This document shows positions 33,951-44,412 of a DNA stretch of 64,000 bases, piece by piece (within the stretch, counting starts at the first letter, position 1; each line of letters begins with the position of its first letter). The stretch is from Rhypophila decipiens. Lineage: Eukaryota; Ascomycota; Sordariomycetes; Sordariales; Naviculisporaceae. Made by a program: the position numbers and the translations under genes. The stretch lies in assembly GCA_033297075.1 (NCBI GenBank), contig MU858083.1, forward strand, positions 124,001 through 188,000. Reading direction: 5' to 3'. The notes beneath the pieces are model-generated. The model ran no database searches. It had not been told where the DNA came from and saw only the letters and a list, made by a program, of their open reading frames with translations.

Positions 33951-34827
33951 ATGCTTCGAACTGCTATCTGCTTGATGGCCTTTGTGATCACCTAGGTAAG
34001 TTCCGTCGATTCTCCAATCCAGCCACTGATCCATCTCATTAACTTAACGGCACCATCCGCGGCAGGTCTTGGCCACTGCCGCCCTTCCACCAGGCTACAC
34101 TCTCTCGGAGCTAACCTGGAGCTTCGACCCGTTTGGCAACGGAACCACTGTCAACCTCACCGGCACCGTCCAGAAGGTCTTCCACGAGCTACACACAATC
34201 AGCCCAGCGTTTTATAACAAAATCATCACAACTCCTGTTCCCCCCACCAACAGTATCGAGCGCTTAACGGGGAACTACACATGCGGACCCCAGCCGGGAA
34301 TAGATGGACGGGCGTCAAAATCGGCCATCGAGGATGGAATTTATTACTTGCGCCAGGTCCCCGGTCACCCCTGGATGAGATCTGGACCCAGAGCCTGCGC
34401 ACAGGTGAGCTGCAGCTGGAACAGCGGCATTTGGTGGTGCAACGATAACCCGCACTTCATCTCGCTCATCTGGTTCAAGTCCATTGCGGGCTGTGCCCAG
34501 GTGTTGTGTGAAAACTGCGTTGATAATAATTGGATCTGGCCCAGCGTCATTGGTCAGAACTTTGTGAGTCATAACAGATCCAACTGCTCTTTCAATGGTT
34601 GATTGTTTGTTTCGAAAGTCGTGGATTAAAGGCTGACTGACCCCGTGGAAATTAGGAAAAGGGCAACGCACGGGTACGAACTCAATTTTGACCCTTAACT
34701 CCATATATTCAAACGTTAAACCCCAAATCAAGTTTGTTTCGAAAGTCGTGGATTAAAGGCTGACTGACCCCGTGTGAATTAGGAAGAGGGCAACTGGGCT
34801 TGCTTCACCAGAGAGGAGTCATGCTGA
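33951..34827 (+). CDS. Small secreted Cys-rich protein
   Basis: Model: 33951-33983, 34066-34563 and 34783-34827, 191 residues. The first exon encodes a signal peptide (MLRTAICLMAFVLATAALP after splicing at GTGATC 33984). A stronger donor, GTAAGT at 33996, would include an in-frame TAG (33993-33995). The mature part has two N-glycosylation sequons near the start (NGTT, NLTG) and at least eight Cys, with the blocks GPRACAQVSCSWNSGIWWCND and CAQVLCENCVDNN. The last exon joins IGQNF to EEGNWACFTREESC. An alternative acceptor at 34655, in an upstream repeat copy, would give a shorter end without the last two Cys. It resembles effector-like secreted proteins of fungi; function unknown. Confidence 0.65.
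34609..34790. repeat. Direct repeat pair (about 60 bp) spanning a splice acceptor
   Basis: The stretch beginning GTTTGTTTCGAAAGTCGTGG and running through ATTAGGAA(A/G)AGGGCAAC occurs at about 34609-34668 and again at about 34734-34792, differing at only a few bases. Each copy ends with ATTAG, a potential 3' splice site. Confidence 0.85.
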
Positions 34828-35684
34828 GTCCGAAACGTGTGGAATTCATCTTTTATCTATCGCTGTGACAACCAAGTTCATCGAAATAACGAGCAGGCGC
34901 AGATATGGGGAAACTGGGGAATCGCACATCTACCCATGAGAAGTGAATTAACTATCTGCTTGTCGTTCACTACATCGTTCTGGTTATGTGACGTTACCCT
35001 ATTAGCCCATTGTAGGGTGCGCCTAGAGGTTGATTTAAACGTTTAGAAACAGTACGGGAATGAGACACCTGACAGGTACGGTTTAAGTACTATATATCAC
35101 CGCGGGTCAAACGGAGATCACAATGAAAATGACCACCAAATATGTACTATGAACACAAGGGCCCGATCTCGAAAACTGCTACCGAGCGATTGCTTCGTGG
35201 TCGAAGGGACAGAGCTTCACGAATTGTTTCACTCGAGTGTGAAGTAAAAGACGATGCAGGTGAGTGTACATAACAAGGCTGTGGGTGCAAAGCTTGAATC
35301 GGTTTTGCATGAATATTTGAGGCCGAGTACCCATCAGTTTGCTTGAACATTACACAGTGAAGATAGTCTCTAGCGCATCGAGCAATGTGTTGTTTGCAAG
35401 GAAACACAATGATAATGGCTCAGCTGATAGTAAAAGTATCTTTCACTTTCTCCCTGTATGACCTGGTTTGCTTGTTTGACCATGCTGATACTGCTCTCCT
35501 CAGAATCAAGGCAATGACCTGCAAACACTGTAGTGTGGCCATCCACCTGCGCCAATCATAATACATTTTCGATGATAAGCGTTGCACACAACCAAACAAT
35601 AACTGATGTTCGCCTGCTAACCTGAACTTTCTAATAAGAATACTGTTCCTACACTAAAACTCTGCCCCATCCAATGTTATCTGT
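34828..35684. other. Intergenic; no gene seen
   Basis: About 860 bases with no supported gene, holding the 3' side of the splicing-factor gene. Confidence 0.4.
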
Positions 35685-38531
35685 CTATGATACCAGATCC
35701 AAAAGAATCCCGTAATCCTGGTCGCGACGCACGGTGATATCCTTCTTTCCATCAAAGCAGAGAACATCCCCCTTGAAGTAGACCAAAACGCCACCTTTGC
35801 CATCACCTCGCGCTGTGATCCTGTACAGCGGACCTTCTGCGTGGACCTTCTTCCGCTCGGGGATGAACTGGAGGTCGTTCTCCTGGCACCAATCCTCAAC
35901 GACATGTCTGAAGCTGATTTCCTCCAGTGGTGCTGCCGCTGCTGGCTGAGTGACCGGCGTCGACCGGCCATTGTCACGGGGTTTATGGTGGTGGTGGTGA
36001 TTTTTATCGCGAGACGGCAGAGCAGGGCCCTGTTCTGGGGGCTTGAGCTCGGCCTTGGCACGGTCGCCCAAATCGAGAGCACGTTCAATCATTTTTGTGC
36101 CTTTTTCAAACTCGGCAGCGATGGATGGAAGGGCCTTGATCTCGTCGGGAAAGACGTCGTCCTGCCACCACTGGAACCACTGCCCAATTTCCTCATAATT
36201 AGGATCCTCGACAAGTAGCCAGTGATACAAGGCATTGTGCCACATGGGAAAGACGGCCGAGACGATGACCTCGCCGACCATGGACGGTCTGAGAATGTCC
36301 AGCCACTTCAAAACTCCGTCCAGCATTTCGACGTACGGTTCTTGGTCCTGGGGGTTGACCTTGAAATTCGCTTTCAGGTACCGTGCCATGCTTGGGAGGA
36401 TGTGGTTCATCACAAGGGGACCCCATTGGTCTTGACTCTTGCTTGGGCGAAGAACCTCCTTCCATTGCTTCAGGCCGGGAATGACGCCACGATGGAATTC
36501 CCAGACATCAACCAGGGCACGGAATTTCCGTTTCACATCAGCCACGAGCCCTGTGGAGCTCTTGGGGTCCAGATGTGTCGAGGAAAGGTAAGGTAGCCAT
36601 GGGAAGATCCAGCCATGCGGGAGATTGTGTGCGTGCTTCTTCTTGGGTAGCCACTTCTGGACAGCCTCTTCAAGCTTGCGGACCACGTCCTGATCTACCA
36701 ATTGCGCACGGATAAACTTGGGGATGAGTTTATCCCATGCCTCGAAAACAGCAATCATCTGGTCGGGCTCCTTGACATCCCATTCTCTGACAGTGGTCGC
36801 TAGTGTCGGGAGCCAGAACTTGTACATCATTGCTTCGTATGGGGTCGCCGTCACTCTGCGATGGCTCTTTTTCTTGGCCTGATCAAGACCAAGAAGATTC
36901 CTAATCGAGACGAGACCGTCCACAAAGGCTGGTTTTGGTTCTTCAAGGGGTTTCCACAGTTGAAGATATTCCTTGAACGTGGGGTAAATGGCAGCTACAG
37001 CAAGAGTGCTGAGCTCCTCCTTGATCTGGGGCAGCATCGATTCCGACAAGGAATTGCTGGCGGCGGCCAAGCCAGATATTATCCTGCCGAGCTTGAAGGA
37101 CAGATCGGCCTTTTTGTCAAATTCGCCGCTCTCGGGGGGCTGTGACAATTCTTCACATTTGTTTGTAAGTGACAGGTTGCCCTGTACGCTGGCAGCGAGC
37201 TGCTCCATCTCTTGCTGCTCTTGTTGCAGTTGGAGATCCAGGAATGCCTTGCGCTCTTGGAGACTCTGCCACTCTTCCAGTATTGCCATGAAATCGTTCT
37301 GCGCTCTTCTAGCAACCTTCCGTGCTTCCAAATTCTCCGGGGTATCGGAAGGAACGGCAGTACCATTGGGTGTCATGAGCCCGGAGGATGTGGTTAGTAG
37401 CTTTTTGCCAGGCCCGGTCAGGTCAAGGATCGGTGTGAATGCATCGGGAATCTTGAGGCCCGGAGCAGCCTTCTTGACCTCGTCCATGGTGAGATACCTT
37501 GGCTTCTGCCGTTTGGGAGTGCTCGTGCCACTGCCGGGCAGACTCCCCACGCCACCTGCCAGTGCCTTCTTCTTGCGCGCTGCCTTTTTCTTCCTCTCTT
37601 CTTCTTCAGAGTCTTCCAGAGTCTCTCCTCGAAGCTGTGCCTGCCGCTTCTCCTCCCGTCTCTCTTGTTCCGTCTTTTCCTTGACAGCGCCAAGGCCGGC
37701 TCCTTGCGGACGCAGGTTGGCCTCGATGATGACATTTCGACCCTGGCCTTCTTTTCCCAAACCCTTTCCTTCAACGTATCCCATTCTGGCCATCATTTTA
37801 GCACCGAAAGAACCCGGGTTGATCTTTGTCTTTCCTCCTTTTCCTTTCACGAATGCGCTCGGGAGAGCTGCTCGGGGTGTGGTGGGCTCGTCGTCTCTGA
37901 CTAGGAGTGTTGGTCCCATGTCCGAAGTCGGCACAAAGCCCGAACCAAGAGGATTAACAGTTCCACCTGAGGATTTGACGAAGGGTTTGACTTTCGGCGC
38001 TGGACTTGACTGCTTCTTGAACTCGGGTTTCTTGGAAGGCGTCCAGTCGAGACCCTGGGCGGCGGCGGCAGCAGCTCCTCCGAAGCCCAGGCCGACACCA
38101 GCGGCGCCGGCTTCTTCATCGTCATCCTCATAATCGTATTCCCCATCGTTGGCAGAAGTAGGGTGCATCGACGGTCGCTGGTCTTCGGAATCATCGTCAT
38201 CGTCTTCTTCGTCTTCATCCGAGGCCTTCGCTTGCTTTGCAGACGTGACAAAGCTAACGCCTTTGCTGCGAAGGGGTTTGCGTTTCCATTTCCTATCTGG
38301 ACCGTCCTCTTCACTCTCTGATCCGAAAATACCTAGGGCGGCGCTCTCTTTTGCATCGCGACCAGTCCGGCGTCGTTTGCGTGGGTTGTGGTGATCTGCG
38401 AACTCGGTGTCGTGGGGGTTACGCGACGGTAACAGGTATTCGTCCTCGTCTTCGGCGTCTGATGATGACGATGAATATTCGGCGGCGCTGGCTTTGCTGA
38501 ATTTCGCGTTCCCGAACTTCAAGTCGTCCAT
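35685..38531 (-). CDS. G-patch splicing factor Ntr1/Spp382 (TFIP11) homologue
   Basis: A single uninterrupted frame of 948 residues from the first ATG (38531; the frame stays open three codons upstream from a TTG). The acidic, Ser/Asp/Glu-rich N-terminus (about 1-150) matches the TIP N-terminal region. The G-patch is at about 240-285 (GSFGAKMMARMGYVEGKGLGKEGQGR). A coiled-coil stretch (LQERKAFLDLQLQQEQQEMEQ) lies near 430, and the rest is the GC-rich-factor-like (GCFC) region with WIFPWLPYLSS and LYHWLLVEDPNYEEI. In yeast this protein recruits and activates the helicase Prp43 to release the lariat intron and dismantle the spliceosome. Nuclear. Intact and conserved, a good anchor for synteny. 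Confidence 0.95.
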   Translation of the reverse strand: MDDLKFGNAKFSKASAAEYSSSSSDAEDEDEYLLPSRNPHDTEFADHHNPRKRRRTGRDAKESAALGIFGSESEEDGPDRKWKRKPLRSKGVSFVTSAKQAKASDEDEEDDDDDSEDQRPSMHPTSANDGEYDYEDDDEEAGAAGVGLGFGGAAAAAAQGLDWTPSKKPEFKKQSSPAPKVKPFVKSSGGTVNPLGSGFVPTSDMGPTLLVRDDEPTTPRAALPSAFVKGKGGKTKINPGSFGAKMMARMGYVEGKGLGKEGQGRNVIIEANLRPQGAGLGAVKEKTEQERREEKRQAQLRGETLEDSEEEERKKKAARKKKALAGGVGSLPGSGTSTPKRQKPRYLTMDEVKKAAPGLKIPDAFTPILDLTGPGKKLLTTSSGLMTPNGTAVPSDTPENLEARKVARRAQNDFMAILEEWQSLQERKAFLDLQLQQEQQEMEQLAASVQGNLSLTNKCEELSQPPESGEFDKKADLSFKLGRIISGLAAASNSLSESMLPQIKEELSTLAVAAIYPTFKEYLQLWKPLEEPKPAFVDGLVSIRNLLGLDQAKKKSHRRVTATPYEAMMYKFWLPTLATTVREWDVKEPDQMIAVFEAWDKLIPKFIRAQLVDQDVVRKLEEAVQKWLPKKKHAHNLPHGWIFPWLPYLSSTHLDPKSSTGLVADVKRKFRALVDVWEFHRGVIPGLKQWKEVLRPSKSQDQWGPLVMNHILPSMARYLKANFKVNPQDQEPYVEMLDGVLKWLDILRPSMVGEVIVSAVFPMWHNALYHWLLVEDPNYEEIGQWFQWWQDDVFPDEIKALPSIAAEFEKGTKMIERALDLGDRAKAELKPPEQGPALPSRDKNHHHHHKPRDNGRSTPVTQPAAAAPLEEISFRHVVEDWCQENDLQFIPERKKVHAEGPLYRITARGDGKGGVLVYFKGDVLCFDGKKDITVRRDQDYGILLDLVS

Positions 38532-39189
38532 GCCGGGCAATGTGTATGGTGAGTCGTGGGTGGAATTCGATGGTCAAGCAAGCAGGACAAAAGTGAGGAC
38601 CAGTCGCTGTTGTTGCGAAAGACAGTGACGCCAAAATGTTGCATCCCTGTTCGGACTGGCTTGGCGTGACGGCGCCTGCGTGGAAAAGCTTATCTTATCG
38701 TTACGCCGCCGATATCACTACAGTGCATGGCTGTTAGTATTTACGGTACCAAGTCGGCGGAATACTAACAGCGGGGTTGATCATGAACCAGACTTGTCTG
38801 CCCTCGCAAATGCACAATCACTCTATCGGGTTATGAACTTTCGCGAATTTGAAACTATGAATGATGTCTCCTAGAAGAGCCAAAATGATTTTACAAAATG
38901 ATCAAAATGATCCAAACTTTACGAGTCACGAATGGCAGTCAATCACACAACGGGGACAAAGTTATTACAGAAAATTATAAAAGCTTCAATTGAAGTGGGG
39001 TATCTCTAGTGAATGAATATTCTAATAATAAGAAAGGTCTTTGGTTCGTCCCACATGTATCATGCATCATGCCCCTTGTCCAAAACGCCATGGTCGCTTC
39101 CTTCAAGGAAAAGTCGACCACAAAACTTCAAGTCCCATATTTTGTTTTTCCAAATGTGCAATTTCCTGCCCCATGCAATTATTCCTCCT
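38532..39189. other. Intergenic; Ntr1 promoter and 3' end of the reductase
   Basis: No gene supported apart from the inverted repeat noted separately. Confidence 0.4.
38730..38772. repeat. Perfect 12-bp inverted repeat
   Basis: GCTGTTAGTATT (38730-38741) and AATACTAACAGC (38761-38772) are reverse complements around a 19-base spacer. Located in the promoter region of the Ntr1 gene. Confidence 0.8.
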
Positions 39190-40320
39190 TCAGCATGTGA
39201 TCTCGCTGATGCTCACAAACATCTCGTTCTTGTTCGAGTTGCCGGTCATCATGACCGATGATGGTCTGTGGTGAAGAGCCGGCTTCTTCCTCATTCTGAG
39301 CTCGAGGAATTGCCCGACACAACTCTTGACTTGCTCGTCAAAGCTCGCAAACTTGAAGCCGAAAGTATCCTCGGTCAAGCTGGCGTCAACTGGGATTTCG
39401 ATGGTGTCGACATTGCCACCCCGCACCAGCAGCTTCTTCTTCATGGCCTCGGGGAACTCGCGTCGTGCAATGGATTTGGCATCGTTCCATCTTGCAGCCC
39501 GGCTCAAGATGTAACTCTGGTTGCCAAAGACAGTCGGATCAAGCGAGGCGACATGCACACGAGCGACATCCTCGGCGTGCACCGTTGCACCTGCATAGGG
39601 TCCAAACTTCTTCCCGAGCAGCATGGCCAGTACCACAGCATTGGTGCCTTGGAGTGCCTGTGAAGTGGTCGTCACGGTCTCGTTCCGTCCCAGCACGAAT
39701 CCGGGGTGCAGATGTACCACATCGAAGGCGGGCCGCTCTCGCTCCATCCACGTCTCTGCCGCCTCCAGCGCGGCTACTTTGGACGCCGCATACGCGGCAA
39801 ACTCTGAGTGGTAGGGTCCATGCTGGAATGGAACCCGATCGTTGGGACCGACTGGGTTGCTGGGGTCCCGTCTCTCCGTTCCTTCCATCTGTCCAACTGG
39901 AATGAGGGCGACAATCGAGCTCGTGATGACCACGCGGCGGACGGTACCCGCGAGGTTGGCGGCTTCGAGAAGGTTGAGTGTTCCCTGCACAGCCGGCTGG
40001 ATGAAGAACTCCTCGTGCTTGTGCAGTGGTACCCCGTCGCCTGTGACCAAGGGAGATGCGATATGAATCATATGTGTGACACCATCGACTGCATGGTCGT
40101 ATGCACCTGGAGCCGCAATGTCAGGCACAATGGTGAATGTCAGGCGAGATCCGGGGTTCAGCTCTTGTATATCGGGCCGAGCAAGCACCTGTGAGATTTT
40201 GGATGCGGATCGAACAGCAGCACGCACGCGGTAGCCAGCACGCAGCACGTGGAGAAGAGTGCGGGAGCCGATATGGCCGGTAGCACCGGTGATGAGGACG
40301 AGGTCCTTGGAGGAAACCAT
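39190..40320 (-). CDS. NAD(P)-dependent epimerase/reductase (DFR/CCR-like)
   Basis: One exon, 376 residues. The N-terminal Rossmann motif TGATGHIGSRTL (about 11-22), the RAAVRS strand that selects NADP, and the active-site region ITSSIVALI with YAASKVAALEAAETW place it in the extended SDR family with dihydroflavonol/cinnamoyl-CoA reductases and fungal aldehyde reductases (Gre2/YDR541c type). The protein is about 30 residues longer at the C-terminus than the usual 340. It probably reduces an aldehyde or ketone in the cytosol; the natural substrate is unknown. Confidence 0.9.
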   Translation of the reverse strand: MVSSKDLVLITGATGHIGSRTLLHVLRAGYRVRAAVRSASKISQVLARPDIQELNPGSRLTFTIVPDIAAPGAYDHAVDGVTHMIHIASPLVTGDGVPLHKHEEFFIQPAVQGTLNLLEAANLAGTVRRVVITSSIVALIPVGQMEGTERRDPSNPVGPNDRVPFQHGPYHSEFAAYAASKVAALEAAETWMERERPAFDVVHLHPGFVLGRNETVTTTSQALQGTNAVVLAMLLGKKFGPYAGATVHAEDVARVHVASLDPTVFGNQSYILSRAARWNDAKSIARREFPEAMKKKLLVRGGNVDTIEIPVDASLTEDTFGFKFASFDEQVKSCVGQFLELRMRKKPALHHRPSSVMMTGNSNKNEMFVSISEITC

Positions 40321-43300
40321 GGTCGTTTCTGTTTTCGGGGTGTTGATATCGGTATGTTCGTGTGAGATTTGGTGTTGAGTTCGTTATGTGAAGTCTTGTA
40401 AATGTTCGCTTGCAGTACATTCTTTCCAACTTGGGACTGGGGCCAGGAAGTGGGAGATATATGTCTCTTTGAAGGGGCGAATGCCAAGAAAAAGGGTCTG
40501 TTGCTGGGCTAGCTCGATCCAGCAAACAGAAGCAAAAAGGTCCTCCTGAAAGTGGCGTCAACCGCCGCATGCATCAGTGGACCACGGCGCCAGCGATTGG
40601 GAGACACTGACACACTCCTGCCAGTCTGGGGCGCTAGTGTCTGCGCCAACGGGCGAGCCGACCCTGGTTAGGAAAGCCACTGGAAATCCATCCCATGTCT
40701 GCTCGATACAGCCAAACTTGAGCGAGATCAAAAGACCCGGGATCGCTTGACTCGCTTGTCGAGAGCCGAAGCGTGATCTCCGCGCCCGATAGAGAGCATT
40801 TCCGCGTCTATGATGGCTTGATGTCTCAGTCTTGGCGGCTTTTTAGTTCGCTTTAGTTCTCGCGGTCCAGATCGTCTCCTTGCTTCAGCTGACAGACACG
40901 GCACCACATTACTACTGCGGGGGATCTGCGGCTGGCCCCGCCACCACAATACATCAGACCTAGAACCAGCAAACACTCATCAGCGTCTGGACGACAAAAA
41001 CTACGAGTACGACAGCGAGGATGGCCTTATTCACACCTCGTGAGATGAGGAATTATGGTGGGCACTGTGTCCCGATTGGGCAGTTGTCGTTTTGGTGTGT
41101 GTCGCTGCGTGGCACATGCAGATGAGGTTGCCTGTGAGATGAAGCCATTCATTTTTCGTCCAACATGCTTTCTGGCATGATGATGGTCATGGTCAAAAAT
41201 CTCCGCGCCCAAAATCACGCCTCAAACCACGTCGATCTATCGGCTCCTCTATCGCCGACTTTCCGACTACACTAGAGACAAACCCATCGTGGACACGGGC
41301 GTAAAGACCACGTGCAGCATGGTTTTCGTAAGCTATGACTGACTCAGTTGGAGACGTTGTAGCTCGTTGCCACAGGATCTCGGTGCTTCGGCCGAGAGGC
41401 GAGTACAGTATCCAAGACAAACATTTTGCCCTGACAGTCAGTCTCAGGCAGATCAGACAAAATGTCCATGTTGGGCAATGTTTCGAAACATGTGGGACAG
41501 GATACGCCAATGATGTCGAGGCTGCTCACCTGCTCACTCCCAAACACTGTATTCTGCAGTCCTCCATTTGAAGGAGGAGGTCGACGAAAAGTATTTCCCC
41601 TTTTCGGAAGCAAGGAAAAGGGCCACACCCCACGCAGAGCGTTGAAGCAGCTCGCCATTAGACGACGCGCCTTTTCGGGACATTCTGCAGTGGCATGACA
41701 AGCATCGTCAGGCATCCAGCACCAAGGTTTGCTGGCCTTCAGCTTGCCAGCTACACTAGCAAAAGCAATGTTGACGGAAGTGAGCTTTTTGACTGGACCA
41801 GTGCGAGTCACACGGTTGATGATGGTAGAGAAGTAAGGACCCCACCAACAAGCCCAACTCGGCATGCCTCCAAGCTGACCGCTGGGAGAGTGTGACGTCG
41901 ACGTTTCGGAAACCAATCATTGCAGCTATACCCGAGGTGTCGGTAAGGACGTTGTAACTTTTTCCCCCAGGAGGTTCCCAAATCCTGCATGCTGGGCCAC
42001 AGTGCACTTGCAGGAATCAGACCTCCCGGAATGCAGCACAGTATGCAAGGACGGACCTGGCCGGCACTGTATGTGTCAGCTAAGCCCTGGATGCTCTTCA
42101 CCCCATCTTCTTCTGACTGGTTATCCTCCCCTTCGATACAGCTGCAAAGTTGCAACCAAAACTCATTTGGTTTACGGAAGCTTGATGTTCTTTAGTTCGT
42201 ATGAGCTGACTTTTCCCGATCTCGCGCGGTCGTTCATGATGACCAGGTATATGAAGTTATGAGCTTTGAAGTGGCAATCAATAATCACTGGCAGCTCGGT
42301 ATTTTACCTCCGCTAACATTTTAGGAGCCACGCCACGCCCACGAAGAAATGCAACGGTCTTTTTTAGTCACTTCACATTCTAGTCAGAGAATCCACGACT
42401 GCTTTCGGAATTTTGCCCAAAAGAACGACACTGGAAGACCGGAGATGTCGCCTGAAAAGGCACACGAATGGGAACCTGTTTGTCCTTTCTGTTCCGATCC
42501 ATCAACGGTCGGGCAATGTGATGGTGTCGCCGCTGAAATGAGACCCTGGGGAGCAAACCATCATCACCTCACATCGACATGCAATTGAGTTTACAGTGGT
42601 GGACAATATCAAGATGAGGTTGGGATTCATTTGTTGGGTTATCATTCGCCACGATCTCCAACTGTTCGATATTGCACTCGGTTCGAAATGTGATGTTCAA
42701 TATATCGACAATCGGTTAATTCTGGTGGCAACCCAAGGGGTCCAGCAAATTAATTGAACCGACACATGACGTTGAGGAATGTGAGCTGTTCCCGTTTTCG
42801 CTTGACCTCGTCGTCTCGAATATCTCGAGAAGCTGTCATATGCCTACCAATGCAGGCTTGGTCTCGTGGTCAGTCGATATTCACTAATGCTCGAAGGGTT
42901 CAGGGTCCTTTGCGTGAGGTTTGAGGTGTGCCGAGCCCTTCACGGCTTCATCCGCGTCATGTGAGCCGGTCTGGCTGGGCTGTCAGCTGTCAGCTGAGTA
43001 ACAGCAGTCGAGCTCGTGAAGCTTTTTTCGGTGGGCAGCTGCCAACAGCTGTCGCCCGTGAGATTTGGATCTGGATCCGGGGGGCCAAAACATCCTCGGT
43101 TCCGTACCGGCTACCATGCTGACCTCGCGGTCTTGTCTTCATCTTGTCCACGCCCGTAACGTTGTTGCGACCGTTGTCCGCACCTGACCCTGAGGGTCTG
43201 CTCTCCGACTCTATCCTGACCCTGTATCTCAAAGCAGACATTTTACTCACTACGATGCATGGATGGGTCATTCTCACTGTTCGGTTCCGAAAATATCGAG

Positions 43301-44310
43301 CCTGGCCTTTGGAGGAGACTCGCGCTCTTACTTCTCCAAAGGCCCAGTCTCGGGGCATCAATAACATGGGCAATATCTCACATCTCACTCGCGCCATGGT
43401 CATCCCTGGGCCCTGGCACAGTGAGAAAATCTGCATAGATCACCACGAAGTCGCGAAAATACGATGACAGAACGCAAAACTGTGTGTTTGAAGGAACACG
43501 TAAGTTCTGACGAGTGTAAGCCTCTAACCCACGACGATTGGACAAGTTTGGTGGAGATGGTCAACTCGTCCACGACTCTCTAATGGAAAGGGCCGCCCTC
43601 CTGATCAAATGACGTGAGCTTTGGGATGCTTCGTGGAACGCGGGCGCTGGTGTCTTGTCTGACAACAATCTCGCTCTTAGTGGGATTGCTCTTGATATGA
43701 CGTAAACGGGGAAGGCCGGATAAGGCGCCAGCATCCATCGATGATGCCTAGGAAATGCTCGGTTCTTGGTCGCACGTCCTCGAGGCTCGCATTTACATGT
43801 CAAATTCCGTCTGAAGTCTCTGCTTCGCCAGTGCGGTCAGGCGCTGGCGCTGCGACTTTTGAATCCTTCAAACCGGCGCATTGCGAGGTCAGCATTAACA
43901 GGATTACAAATGCGCCTGGCGTTGTCCACTGGCTGTCGACGGTCGCGTCTTAGTACGCAGCATCCACACCATGAGATCTTTGCATGAACAAGTGTCGTCG
44001 TCTTACGGATTTCACTTGTATTAGCAGCAGCAAACCAGAAGTCGCTAGCAAGTCATGGTCAAGAGAACAGGAAACAGCATTGCCCTTCTGACATGGCATC
44101 AAGCAGCTCGATCTAGGAAATCCTCGAATCAGACTTGGCAGCCTCGGTCAAGAGTTGATGTCCAAGTCTGAAGGTCTCCACACCATATCCACATTCTACC
44201 TGAAATCAACGAATAAACTTCATCTGTGGCTGGGATCCAGGCCCGTCTGGCCGATGGGACCCATATAGGGCACACACACAGGACTTGGAAACAACGACAA
44301 CAGGCACAAA
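40321..44310. other. Four-kilobase gene-poor region
   Basis: I see no coding region with family features, ATG and splice structure. Open frames of up to 190 codons (for example 41344-41916, minus) begin at non-ATG codons and look random. CAGCTG-rich sequence clusters at about 42980-43060. No transposon ends were found. Confidence 0.4.
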
Positions 44311-44412
44311 GCCCGCATGGCTCAGGGGTAGAGCGTATCACTAGTATTACCTTCTTCAAAGGCGATATCTGGGTCAATGATAAGGTCATCAGTTCGATTC
44401 TGATTGTGGGCA
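44311..44412 (+). tRNA. tRNA-Thr(AGU) with a 30-nt intron
   Basis: The acceptor stem GCCCGCA pairs with TGTGGGC, followed by discriminator A (44412). The D-arm is GCTC-AGGGGTA-GAGC. The anticodon stem is TATCA/TGATA and the T-arm is ATCAG-TTCGATT-CTGAT, both perfectly paired. The loop reads CTAGTA, then intron 44347-44376, then A, so the anticodon is AGT (Thr) with the intron after position 37, the standard place. A T-rich tract (TTATCTTTTGG) follows as Pol III terminator. Confidence 0.93.

Noticed and set aside
37499..37684. Short TM-like frames opposite Ntr1
   Set aside because: Low complexity and antisense to a conserved gene.
36988..38133. Plus-strand 381-codon frame
   Set aside because: Shadow of the Ser/Lys-rich N-terminal half of the Ntr1 gene on the other strand; Ser/Pro-rich and no recognisable domain.
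41344..41916. 190-codon minus-strand frame
   Set aside because: Starts at a non-ATG codon, has no family features and no splice support.
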